From NCBI GenBank assembly GCA_023055425.1, contig JALGPY010000002.1:133196427-133260426 (forward strand): a stretch of 64,000 nt of DNA, in the 5' to 3' direction. The notes beneath the pieces are model-generated. The model saw nothing but the letters and a program-made list of their open reading frames with translations. It did not search any database and had not been told where the DNA came from. Below are positions 10,521 through 21,841 of the stretch, in pieces (position 1 is the stretch's first letter; the number at the start of each line of letters is the position of its first letter). The DNA is from Linanthus parryae. Taxonomy: Eukaryota > Streptophyta > Magnoliopsida > Ericales > Polemoniaceae. The translations under genes and the position numbers were made by a program.

Positions 10521-12200
10521 TTATTTACAACTAGGGAGGTGGAACAAAGAATTAATGCTATCCCACCCCAATCTTGGAAATTTCTTTCCATGCCATGCCC
10601 CTACTTCATTCTTAGAAAAGTACTTCTCCCTTAAAAAGTTTGATTCATTAATTAGAATAGATAGGAGAAGTAGGGGCAAGACACAAAAGATGAATAAGAG
10701 ATGCAAGCAAAATCTAACAATAAAGTTAGAGAAAGTTGTTATGTCTTGCATCATCTTAAGAAAAGAGTTTGAAATCCTCAAATGAATTGAATCATAGAAT
10801 GGGTCTTCATAAGTTGCCAATATTTTACTTGAAACCACAACTTGAGAGATAGGGCCAACTTGTGAATCCTCATTCTCATCACTTTTAAGCATGGCACATG
10901 GATTTAGCGATGTGGCTTCACAAGTGGGAGTTAAAATAATTTGAGAACTTGAAGCCTCATCCAAACCCTTAGGCACATATTCCATAATGATAGAATCCAA
11001 GGGAGCATTCAAGTAAAATTCAATTTCGTCACAAATACGAGCATAGCTCCCCGGATCTTCATTAGACATATCAATACTAACCGGAGTACCTCCCAATAAA
11101 ACTTCAATTTCGTCACAATCAAGATCATAGGAACTCCGGTAAGTACTAGGCTCTTCTTGAGCACAAGACAAGTCTACATTCCCTTCACTAGTGGTAGCAT
11201 CAAATTTGACCACTAACTCATCACATGAGTGATTTCCATTTTGCGACTCCTCCTCACAAGTGTCACTATGTGAGTCATCCAAAATGGCTTCACTCATGTC
11301 ATGGGTTGAAGAGTCATCATCAAAAATATCAATCTCACTACCAATATCACTATCACATGCTTCTTTAGATTGTGCAAATGAGAAATGAATACAATCACCT
11401 ATCCTAGTGGCAACAACTCCATCATCAAACACATCATCCAAAATTTGATCTTGAGCAAGCTCGTGATGTGTGTTAATAAGAACTTGAGACTCATATGATG
11501 GCGAGTTTTGTGAAGAGTAAGTACTATATGCAAGAGACTCATTATCATGCGATTTTGAATATGAGGATTCCACTTTATCAATCGAGTGACAAAACGATCC
11601 TTCTATTTCTCTAAATGAGCCTTCAAGTTTACTTTGTGATTCTCTTAGTTCTCTTATTGAATCTCTTAGTTCTTTTGTGCCTTGGAGATATTTTTGAAAT
11701 GTCTCCTCTAGAGAATCACTTATAGGCCTCTCTAGTTCCTCATTCACATAAGCTTCCCTCTCCAAATGATTAACTCCTCTTGATTCACACATCATATCAT
11801 TATATTGATAAGTGCTAGAATCATGAGAGTTCAAAAACATGTAAGTGTTTGAGGGAGGTGATTGTGCACAAGAAGCATGAGATGTGTAATCTAGTGTCCT
11901 ACTATCATGCCAAGAATAATCATTCTTAGGAAAATAATCACCATTATTGTAAGCACGCTCACGTTTGGAACGCATTGATTCCTTAGAATGATTTTCATGT
12001 CTAGTAAATGCATAGTAGTAAGGATGTGAATGGACGTTAGGCCTCTCACCAAGTCCAAAATGTTCATGAGACATTTTTTTTTCAAGCAAGTAGATGAGAG
12101 GTACTTGATGAATTTCACAAGCCCTCTTGAATCTCACAAGCTTAAGTAACCACAAGCAACTAGAGAAATTGTCAAGAAAAATACTAAGAAAGCAAAGCAA
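10521..12200 (-). CDS. 559-aa protein of unknown function, array body 1
   Basis: This intact frame begins 23 nt after the PBS. Met-43 (ATG at 12074, MSHEHFGLG) is an alternative start that avoids the leader-like hydrophobic first 20 residues. Regions by residue: Tyr/His-rich 50-130; predicted coiled coil about 160-205 with a TKELRDSIRELRES core; Asp/Glu/Ser-rich 250-350; a CDEIE motif twice (362 and 390); hydrophobic membrane-type segment about 493-517; basic-aromatic tail. No CCHC knuckle, DTG/DSG, RT or integrase motif is visible, so it is not a recognisable Gag or Pol. A position just after the PBS suits a Gag substitute, while the C-terminal membrane segment recalls env-like proteins. Neither is established. 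Compared with the other copies it has Asn-243 (others His) and Ser-479 (others Pro). Confidence 0.6.
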   Translation of the reverse strand: MLCFLSIFLDNFSSCLWLLKLVRFKRACEIHQVPLIYLLEKKMSHEHFGLGERPNVHSHPYYYAFTRHENHSKESMRSKRERAYNNGDYFPKNDYSWHDSRTLDYTSHASCAQSPPSNTYMFLNSHDSSTYQYNDMMCESRGVNHLEREAYVNEELERPISDSLEETFQKYLQGTKELRDSIRELRESQSKLEGSFREIEGSFCHSIDKVESSYSKSHDNESLAYSTYSSQNSPSYESQVLINTHHELAQDQILDDVFDDGVVATRIGDCIHFSFAQSKEACDSDIGSEIDIFDDDSSTHDMSEAILDDSHSDTCEEESQNGNHSCDELVVKFDATTSEGNVDLSCAQEEPSTYRSSYDLDCDEIEVLLGGTPVSIDMSNEDPGSYARICDEIEFYLNAPLDSIIMEYVPKGLDEASSSQIILTPTCEATSLNPCAMLKSDENEDSQVGPISQVVVSSKILATYEDPFYDSIHLRISNSFLKMMQDITTFSNFIVRFCLHLLFIFCVLPLLLLSILINESNFLREKYFSKNEVGAWHGKKFPRLGWDSINSLFHLPSCK

Positions 12201-12222
12201 ATCAAATCTAAAGCCTAGCCTC

Positions 12223-12240
12223 TCCCCGACAACGGCGCCA
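12223..12240 (-). other. PBS of array body 1 (tRNA-Asp type, one mismatch)
   Basis: The minus strand reads TGGCGCCGTTGTCGGGGA. Bodies 2-4 read TGGCGCCGTTGCCGGGGA, which matches the 3' end of plant tRNA-Asp as I know it. The single T-for-C change is private to this body. Confidence 0.75.
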
Positions 12241-12246
12241 AAAACT

Positions 12247-14476
12247 TGTTCGCGATAATTCCCAAGTATAGGAATATCGTTCTAAGTAGTACCCGAGTAA
12301 GAACGGGGTCGAATCCACAAGGAGAGGAGGTTTAGACAATGACTTGCAAAACTAGAAAACGACAAACTAAAGCAAGAAACACAAATTCTCAATGGCTTTA
12401 AAGCTTGCCAAGCTATTCAAATCCACCAAAATCAATTGATGGAGCAAGTTTGAGGTTTGAGTTTAAGAACAAAGTAAACGACTACTAGAGCTACGATTCA
12501 AGAAACTAAGTGAAACGACAAGTAATGAGGGGCTAGGGATCATCGGTTTCTCTAGTGACCAATCCTCCTTTTACATTCAAGCCCGGTTCTCAAATTCGCA
12601 TGTGTCAATCCACAAGACAAGTATCTCAAGAAGTGATTGCTCATACAATCCAACTAGTGACAAGAGAAGTGTGTAAATCCAACACGCTAATCAAGCACTA
12701 AAGAGGCTATTCAAATGAGATTCTCCAAATTTCAAGTGTTTCAAGCATCAACCATATGTAAACACACATAGATGTTTCCACATGAAAGATCAAGCAACAA
12801 ATGAGATTTGTAAATTCTCACTCAAATCACCTAACTAGAACTCGATTTCTCAAAGTTAGGATTGACGAGTTCCTCTCACTCAAATGCAACTTCAAATCAA
12901 ACACGTCAAAAGTATTCGCACATCTACCTATTCAATGCATCAAATACTTCAACAAGAGAAATCCAAACATTGCACTAAGCACTCAAGTGAACCCAATTCA
13001 ACCCATTCATCCATGAAGTTCAACTTGAATCAATAGAGAGATTTAGACACTAGATAGTCCCAAATCACCCAAGCAAATTGAATTAGCTAGACATAATAGA
13101 AAATTCAAGAGAGATTGAGAGAAATTTAACTTTCAATAATCAAAACTTGAATTCATACTTGATAGCACCAATACACTTTTTCACTAATTCAATCCCAAAC
13201 ACTTGATTCAACTACAAATAACTAAGAACAAAAATAGCCAAAACACAAACTAAGCTATGAAACAATTATCCAGCTCAATCTCTGCTGCTGCTGCTGCTAC
13301 AGCAAGAATTCAGCAGCAGCAACCCAGCAGTCCATCTAACAACCCAGAAATGCTCAAGAACAGAGCATAACAGTGCACTGTGACATCTCAAAATCAATCC
13401 GAAACAAAATACATCAGCCCTAGAATGAATCAAACCCACACTCCTCTCTCCCTCTCTTCCTCTTTCACTGTTCTTGGCTCAAGAACAAACCCAGAATTGG
13501 GTTGAAATCGGAGAGAGAGAGAGGAGGACGAACAGAGGCGTCCCTGTGGTACCGTCGGGTCTGGAGAAGAGCCTTCGATTCCTTCAAACTGGGTTTATAT
13601 AGATGCTTCTTCTAGTTTGCTTGGCCTCCAAGAACTCATCTCCACCCTTCGATTCGCCCAATTCATCCCGAATCGTTGATTTTCAGAACCTTCAAGAACC
13701 CTAGCTAATTTGGGGCTTTCTTGTAACTTCACTTTTGGGCCGAATCAAGGGGTGGGTTTGATAGAGGGTCGGAAAAGGAGCAATTTGGTACCGGGTAGGC
13801 TTGATTTGGTGAAGAAACGAGCCCGGGGTGAAGCTTGGAAGAAGCTTCGTCGAGCTTCTATGGCTGCTGGGTCTTCTTGCTGTTGAACGATCGGGGAGAG
13901 AGAGAGAGACCGTGAGAGAGAGCTGCTGGGGGGTGAGCTGGTTTCGGGAAATTGCACCCGGCTCCCCCCTAGCTTGCCAGAATGCTTTAAAAGGCCCGGA
14001 TCATCTTTAAAATCTTCGGAAAATGACAATCTGACCCCCACTCCGTTAATTATCCTTCAAAATAGCCATTAAAACGTTTCAAAACTTGCACCTAAGCCCC
14101 ACTTCAGTTAAAAACATAACTTTTTGGCCCTTTTCCTTCACTTTTGACTTCTAGATCTTCAATAATGGCCTCAATTCTTCTCTTGTCTTCTCAAATTGGC
14201 CCTTAAATCTTCAACTATTCTTCAAATTAGGTCACCCAAGTCCCTTCTTCATGGCTCTTGAGCCGCAAATCCTCTTCAAATTCATCGTTTAAGGTCCCCT
14301 AGCTCGCCTCTTGCGTTTTAAAGCACGTTTTCACCTACAAAATTAGGGAAAAACAACCAAAGCTACGAAAACAAGCATAAGTCTAGAAAGAGAGATAAAA
14401 TAGATAAATTACACATATTTGCAAGTTATGAAGAGTTCGTTAACATACTAAAATATGCAATTTACGATCCTTAACA
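12247..14476 (-). repeat. Array LTR 2
   Basis: 2230 bp, five CTG units. It shares CGCCCAATT (near 13657) only with LTR 3, and I found no difference between LTR 2 and LTR 3 at the sites I compared. Confidence 0.9.
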
Positions 14477-14488
14477 CACCCCCCAACT
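14477..14488 (-). other. Polypurine tract, array body 2
   Basis: Same AGTTGGGGGGTG on the minus strand, followed upstream by the TTTGCTCG/CGAGCAAA stem. It adjoins LTR 2. Confidence 0.75.
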
Positions 14489-16178
14489 AGCCTTTTGCTC
14501 GTCCTCGAGCAAAGAGAGCGATATGAGTAGAAATTTAGTGAGAGACCAATCATGAGAGACACACACTCAACTAGACAAGGCTTGACTCAATTCTAAACTA
14601 GACTCAAATATTTACAAACACACACACACACACAAACACATTATCTATCCTAAGTGAGGACTCAAAGAAACAAAATACTAAGAGTTACTAGCTAATTTTA
14701 ATTTTTTTGGTGGGGGAAAAAGAAGAATGCATAAATGTCTCCTCAAATAATATCTCAAAGTCCAAGAAGATTGAGAAAGAAGCCTAAGGACGTCTAAGCA
14801 TATACTCATACAAATGTGGGCGGTGTTTGGTAGAAGGTGACTCATGCGAACCACAAAACTTGTTGAATTAAGTCCAATTTGCGAGAAAGTATGCCTTCAA
14901 AAATAAGGATCACAAGAAACTAGACATTCTCATACTTATTCAAAAGCACCCATGTAGGATGGACTTCCAAAGCTTTGAACAAAAATTTTTAAGAAGGGGA
15001 GATGTGGTTGTGGGCTTGTATGATCCTTTTGTGGATTTTTGGTAGATGGTGCGATTTTTCATGATATATATATACATTTTTTTTTTGAGATTTATAGCAT
15101 TAACATTTTATTTTTAACCTCAAATCCAAGGATCTCCAAGACCCACAACAAAATAGAGGAATATACACGCGAGTGGGCTTTTTAAGCTAAACCAAGGGAG
15201 CTATCTAGGTGGTGACGTAACATTATCCCCGGACACCCCTCTATTTCTTAGACATCGCATGGGGTGTCATTGGTAACCACCACTCCAATGGGCTACAAGT
15301 TTCCACCGCAAAAACGAATAGAGAAAAATCTTTTTGTGAAGTTCAAATAGCTTTAGAAAATGCACCCTTTATCAAAAGTAAAAGACGTCAAAGTTTATGT
15401 GATCAACTTAGCTTGAAGGACTTAAACATGAAACGTAAATTTAGTGTGTCGCTTTGTGAGAACGCATGATGTCGCGGAAGGTGGGATATTGGTGTAGATG
15501 TATTGAGTATAAGCAAAGAATTCCTTTCTAAAATAAAAATAAAAAGAACATGGACTAAGAAATTTCATTATTTGAAAACATCTAGCTTTCCTAAAATTCC
15601 CCCTTTTCACTTTTTCTCATTTTTTTTTCATTTTTCAATATTTCATTTTTTTTTTATATTAAATTTTTTTTTTGAAAAAAGTGACTCAACACTAACTTCC
15701 TAAGACTCAATAAAGCTATCAAATAAGAAAATAAAATCTAGACTCAAGATGAAAGGTGAAATAAAACTATCAAAGAAAGAGGAAAAAAAAATATCTATGG
15801 TTTGACACGGGGAAAGAGTGATGCTTCTCATGAAAGGTTCACACATTTTTTCAATTTTTTAATTTTTTAATTTTTATATTTTTTTCAAATTTTTCATTTT
15901 TTTGTATTTTTCATGTAAATTACTATTGAAGAAAAAGCATGCTAGTAACCATTTAAGCCAAGCAATATATCTACTTCCCACCCCCCAACTAAAATGTCAC
16001 ATTGTCCTCAATGTGTGAGAACAATGGGAGAGCATACAAGTTCATATAAGAGTTAAGGGATAGATAGACCTCATTTTAGCTTTCTTGGCCACCAAGCACA
16101 AGTCCTCCTCCAAGAGCAACCTACAAAATGGTAATAGAAAGAAAACAAAATGCAAGAAGTAGAGATAAACTAATTTAT

Positions 16179-17858
16179 TTATTTACAACTAGGGAGGTGG
16201 AACAAAGAATTAATGCTATCCCACCCCAATCTTGGAAATTTCTTTCCATGCCATGCCCCTACTTCATTCTTAGAAAAGTACTTCTCCCTTAAAAAGTTTG
16301 ATTCATTAATTAGAATAGATAGGAGAAGTAGGGGCAAGACACAAAAGATGAATAAGAGATGCAAGCAAAATCTAACAATAAAGTTAGAGAAAGTTGTTAT
16401 GTCTTGCATCATCTTAAGAAAAGGGTTTGAAATCCTCAAATGAATTGAATCATAGAATGGGTCTTCATAAGTTGCCAATATTTTACTTGAAACCACAACT
16501 TGAGAGATAGGGCCAACTTGTGAATCCTCATTCTCATCACTTTTAAGCATGGCACATGGATTTAGCGATGTGGCTTCACAAGTGGGAGTTAAAATAATTT
16601 GAGAACTTGAAGCCTCATCCAAACCCTTAGGCACATATTCCATAATGATAGAATCCAAGGGAGCATTCAAGTAAAATTCAATTTCGTCACAAATACGAGC
16701 ATAGCTCCCCGGATCTTCATTAGACATATCAATACTAACCGGAGTACCTCCCAATAAAACTTCAATTTCGTCACAATCAAGATCATAGGAACTCCGGTAA
16801 GTACTAGGCTCTTCTTGAGCACAAGACAAGTCTACATTCCCTTCACTAGTGGTAGCATCAAATTTGACCACTAACTCATCACATGAGTGATTTCCATTTT
16901 GCGACTCCTCCTCACAAGTGTCACTATGTGAGTCATCCAAAATGGCTTCACTCATGTCATGGGTTGAAGAGTCATCATCAAAAATATCAATCTCACTACC
17001 AATATCACTATCACATGCTTCTTTAGATTGTGCAAATGAGAAATGAATACAATCACCTATCCTAGTGGCAACAACTCCATCATCAAACACATCATCCAAA
17101 ATTTGATCTTGAGCAAGCTCGTGATGTGTGTGAATAAGAACTTGAGACTCATATGATGGCGAGTTTTGTGAAGAGTAAGTACTATATGCAAGAGACTCAT
17201 TATCATGCGATTTTGAATATGAGGATTCCACTTTATCAATCGAGTGACAAAACGATCCTTCTATTTCTCTAAATGAGCCTTCAAGTTTACTTTGTGATTC
17301 TCTTAGTTCTCTTATTGAATCTCTTAGTTCTTTTGTGCCTTGGAGATATTTTTGAAATGTCTCCTCTAGAGAATCACTTATAGGCCTCTCTAGTTCCTCA
17401 TTCACATAAGCTTCCCTCTCCAAATGATTAACTCCTCTTGATTCACACATCATATCATTATATTGATAAGTGCTAGAATCATGAGAGTTCAAAAACATGT
17501 AAGTGTTTGAGGGAGGTGATTGTGCACAAGAAGCATGAGATGTGTAATCTAGTGTCCTACTATCATGCCAAGAATAATCATTCTTAGGAAAATAATCACC
17601 ATTATTGTAAGCACGCTCACGTTTGGAACGCATTGATTCCTTAGAATGATTTTCATGTCTAGTAAATGCATAGTAGTAAGGATGTGAATGGACGTTAGGC
17701 CTCTCACCAAGTCCAAAATGTTCATGAGACATTTTTTTTTCAAGCAAGTAGATGAGAGGTACTTGATGAATTTCACAAGCCCTCTTGAATCTCACAAGCT
17801 TAAGTAACCACAAGCAACTAGAGAAATTGTCAAGAAAAATACTAAGAAAGCAAAGCAA
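16179..17858 (-). CDS. 559-aa protein of unknown function, array body 2
   Basis: Same length and layout as the body 1 copy, with His-243, His-300 and Pro-479. The predicted protein is identical to that of body 3. The alternative start Met-43 lies at 17732. The downstream T-tract region of this body is distinct: a shorter T run near 15662-15673, and AACACTAACTT where other bodies have AACTATAACTT. The ORF is therefore conserved while the non-coding part drifts, although four recent copies are too alike to prove selection. Confidence 0.6.
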   Translation of the reverse strand: MLCFLSIFLDNFSSCLWLLKLVRFKRACEIHQVPLIYLLEKKMSHEHFGLGERPNVHSHPYYYAFTRHENHSKESMRSKRERAYNNGDYFPKNDYSWHDSRTLDYTSHASCAQSPPSNTYMFLNSHDSSTYQYNDMMCESRGVNHLEREAYVNEELERPISDSLEETFQKYLQGTKELRDSIRELRESQSKLEGSFREIEGSFCHSIDKVESSYSKSHDNESLAYSTYSSQNSPSYESQVLIHTHHELAQDQILDDVFDDGVVATRIGDCIHFSFAQSKEACDSDIGSEIDIFDDDSSTHDMSEAILDDSHSDTCEEESQNGNHSCDELVVKFDATTSEGNVDLSCAQEEPSTYRSSYDLDCDEIEVLLGGTPVSIDMSNEDPGSYARICDEIEFYLNAPLDSIIMEYVPKGLDEASSSQIILTPTCEATSLNPCAMLKSDENEDSQVGPISQVVVSSKILATYEDPFYDSIHLRISNPFLKMMQDITTFSNFIVRFCLHLLFIFCVLPLLLLSILINESNFLREKYFSKNEVGAWHGKKFPRLGWDSINSLFHLPSCK

Positions 17859-17880
17859 ATCAAATCTAAAGCCTAGCCTC

Positions 17881-17898
17881 TCCCCGGCAACGGCGCCA
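17881..17898 (-). other. PBS of array body 2 (tRNA-Asp type)
   Basis: TGGCGCCGTTGCCGGGGA on the minus strand, six bases inside the LTR 3 boundary. It matches the tRNA-Asp 3' end. Confidence 0.8.
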
Positions 17899-17904
17899 AA
17901 AACT

Positions 17905-20134
17905 TGTTCGCGATAATTCCCAAGTATAGGAATATCGTTCTAAGTAGTACCCGAGTAAGAACGGGGTCGAATCCACAAGGAGAGGAGGTTTAGACAATGA
18001 CTTGCAAAACTAGAAAACGACAAACTAAAGCAAGAAACACAAATTCTCAATGGCTTTAAAGCTTGCCAAGCTATTCAAATCCACCAAAATCAATTGATGG
18101 AGCAAGTTTGAGGTTTGAGTTTAAGAACAAAGTAAACGACTACTAGAGCTACGATTCAAGAAACTAAGTGAAACGACAAGTAATGAGGGGCTAGGGATCA
18201 TCGGTTTCTCTAGTGACCAATCCTCCTTTTACATTCAAGCCCGGTTCTCAAATTCGCATGTGTCAATCCACAAGACAAGTATCTCAAGAAGTGATTGCTC
18301 ATACAATCCAACTAGTGACAAGAGAAGTGTGTAAATCCAACACGCTAATCAAGCACTAAAGAGGCTATTCAAATGAGATTCTCCAAATTTCAAGTGTTTC
18401 AAGCATCAACCATATGTAAACACACATAGATGTTTCCACATGAAAGATCAAGCAACAAATGAGATTTGTAAATTCTCACTCAAATCACCTAACTAGAACT
18501 CGATTTCTCAAAGTTAGGATTGACGAGTTCCTCTCACTCAAATGCAACTTCAAATCAAACACGTCAAAAGTATTCGCACATCTACCTATTCAATGCATCA
18601 AATACTTCAACAAGAGAAATCCAAACATTGCACTAAGCACTCAAGTGAACCCAATTCAACCCATTCATCCATGAAGTTCAACTTGAATCAATAGAGAGAT
18701 TTAGACACTAGATAGTCCCAAATCACCCAAGCAAATTGAATTAGCTAGACATAATAGAAAATTCAAGAGAGATTGAGAGAAATTTAACTTTCAATAATCA
18801 AAACTTGAATTCATACTTGATAGCACCAATACACTTTTTCACTAATTCAATCCCAAACACTTGATTCAACTACAAATAACTAAGAACAAAAATAGCCAAA
18901 ACACAAACTAAGCTATGAAACAATTATCCAGCTCAATCTCTGCTGCTGCTGCTGCTACAGCAAGAATTCAGCAGCAGCAACCCAGCAGTCCATCTAACAA
19001 CCCAGAAATGCTCAAGAACAGAGCATAACAGTGCACTGTGACATCTCAAAATCAATCCGAAACAAAATACATCAGCCCTAGAATGAATCAAACCCACACT
19101 CCTCTCTCCCTCTCTTCCTCTTTCACTGTTCTTGGCTCAAGAACAAACCCAGAATTGGGTTGAAATCGGAGAGAGAGAGAGGAGGACGAACAGAGGCGTC
19201 CCTGTGGTACCGTCGGGTCTGGAGAAGAGCCTTCGATTCCTTCAAACTGGGTTTATATAGATGCTTCTTCTAGTTTGCTTGGCCTCCAAGAACTCATCTC
19301 CACCCTTCGATTCGCCCAATTCATCCCGAATCGTTGATTTTCAGAACCTTCAAGAACCCTAGCTAATTTGGGGCTTTCTTGTAACTTCACTTTTGGGCCG
19401 AATCAAGGGGTGGGTTTGATAGAGGGTCGGAAAAGGAGCAATTTGGTACCGGGTAGGCTTGATTTGGTGAAGAAACGAGCCCGGGGTGAAGCTTGGAAGA
19501 AGCTTCGTCGAGCTTCTATGGCTGCTGGGTCTTCTTGCTGTTGAACGATCGGGGAGAGAGAGAGAGACCGTGAGAGAGAGCTGCTGGGGGGTGAGCTGGT
19601 TTCGGGAAATTGCACCCGGCTCCCCCCTAGCTTGCCAGAATGCTTTAAAAGGCCCGGATCATCTTTAAAATCTTCGGAAAATGACAATCTGACCCCCACT
19701 CCGTTAATTATCCTTCAAAATAGCCATTAAAACGTTTCAAAACTTGCACCTAAGCCCCACTTCAGTTAAAAACATAACTTTTTGGCCCTTTTCCTTCACT
19801 TTTGACTTCTAGATCTTCAATAATGGCCTCAATTCTTCTCTTGTCTTCTCAAATTGGCCCTTAAATCTTCAACTATTCTTCAAATTAGGTCACCCAAGTC
19901 CCTTCTTCATGGCTCTTGAGCCGCAAATCCTCTTCAAATTCATCGTTTAAGGTCCCCTAGCTCGCCTCTTGCGTTTTAAAGCACGTTTTCACCTACAAAA
20001 TTAGGGAAAAACAACCAAAGCTACGAAAACAAGCATAAGTCTAGAAAGAGAGATAAAATAGATAAATTACACATATTTGCAAGTTATGAAGAGTTCGTTA
20101 ACATACTAAAATATGCAATTTACGATCCTTAACA
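17905..20134 (-). repeat. Array LTR 3
   Basis: 2230 bp, five CTG units, same as LTR 2 at the variable sites I compared. Confidence 0.9.
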
Positions 20135-20146
20135 CACCCCCCAACT
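20135..20146 (-). other. Polypurine tract, array body 3
   Basis: AGTTGGGGGGTG on the minus strand beside LTR 3, with the same hairpin upstream. Confidence 0.75.
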
Positions 20147-21841
20147 AGCCTTTTGCTCGTCCTCGAGCAAAGAGAGCGATATGAGTAGAAATTTAGTGAG
20201 AGACCAATCACGAGAGACACACACTCAACTAGACAAGGCTTGACTCAATTCTAAACTAGACTCAAATATTTACAAACACACACACACACACAAACACATT
20301 ATCTATCCTAAGTGAGGACTCAAAGAAACAAAATACTAAGAGTTACTAGCTAATTTTAATTTTTTTGGTGGGGGAAAAAGAAGAATGCATAAATGTCTCC
20401 TCAAATAATATCTCAAAGTCCAAGAAGATTGAGAAAGAAGCCTAAGGACGTCTAAGCATATACTCATACAAATGTGGGCGGTGTTTGGTAGAAGGTGACT
20501 CATGCGAACCACAAAACTTGTTGAATTAAGTCCAATTTGCGAGAAAGTATGCCTTCAAAAATAAGGATCACAAGAAACTAGACATTCTCATACTTATTCA
20601 AAAGCACCCATGTAGGATGGACTTCCAAAGCTTTGAACAAAAATTTTTAAGAAGGGGAGATGTGGTTGTGGGCTTGTATGATCCTTTTGTGGATTTTTGG
20701 TAGATGGTGCGATTTTTCATGATATATATATACATTTTTTTTTTGAGATTTATAGCATTAACATTTTATTTTTAACCTCAAATCCAAGGATCTCCAAGAC
20801 CCACAACAAAATAGAGGAATATACACGCGAGTGGGCTTTTTAAGCTAAACCAAGGGAGCTATCTAGGTGGTGACGTAACATTATCCCCGGACACCCCTCT
20901 ATTTCTTAGACATCGCATGGGGTGTCATTGGTAACCACCACTCCAATGGGCTACAAGTTTCCACCGCAAAAACGAATAGAGAAAAATCTTTTTGTGAAGT
21001 TCAAATAGCTTTAGAAAATGCACCCTTTATCAAAAGTAAAAGACGTCAAAGTTTATGTGATCAACTTAGCTTGAAGGACTTAAACATGAAACGTAAATTT
21101 AGTGTGTCGCTTTGTGAGAACGCATGATGTCGCGGAAGGTGGGATATTGGTGTAGATGTATTGAGTATAAGCAAAGAATTCCTTTCTAAAATAAAAATAA
21201 AAAGAACATGGACTAAGAAATTTCATTATTTGAAAACATCTAGCTTTCCTAAAATTCCCCCTTTTCACTTTTTCTCATTTTTTTTTCATTTTTCAATATT
21301 TCATTTTTTTTTTATATTAATTTTTTTTTTTTTTTTGAAAAAAGTGACTCAACTATAACTTCCTAAGACTCAATAAAGCTATCAAATAAGAAAATAAAAT
21401 CTAGACTCAAGATGAAAGGTGAAATAAAACTATCAAAGAAAGAGGAAAAAAAAATATCTATGGTTTGACACGGGGAAAGAGTGATGCTTCTCATGAAAGG
21501 TTCACACATTTTTTCAATTTTTTAATTTTTTAATTTTTATGATTTTTTCAAATTTTTCATTTTTTTGTATTTTTCATGTAAATTACTATTGAAGAAAAAG
21601 CATGCTAGTAACCATTTAAGCCAAGCAATATATCTACTTCCCACCCCCCAACTAAAATGTCACATTGTCCTCAATGTGTGAGAACAATGGGAGAGCATAC
21701 AAGTTCATATAAGAGTTAAGGGATAGATAGACCTCATTTTAGCTTTCTTGGCCACCAAGCACAAGTCCTCCTCCAAGAGCAACCTACAAAATGGTAATAG
21801 AAAGAAAACAAAATGCAAGAAGTAGAGATAAACTAATTTAT

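Noticed and set aside
13745..14041. 98-codon minus-strand frame in each array LTR (also 19403, 25069, 30731)
   Set aside because: It lies in the U3 part, upstream of the LTR TATA box in transcription sense, is low complexity (Ser/Pro-rich from GA repeats), and is broken in LTR 1 by a single missing C.
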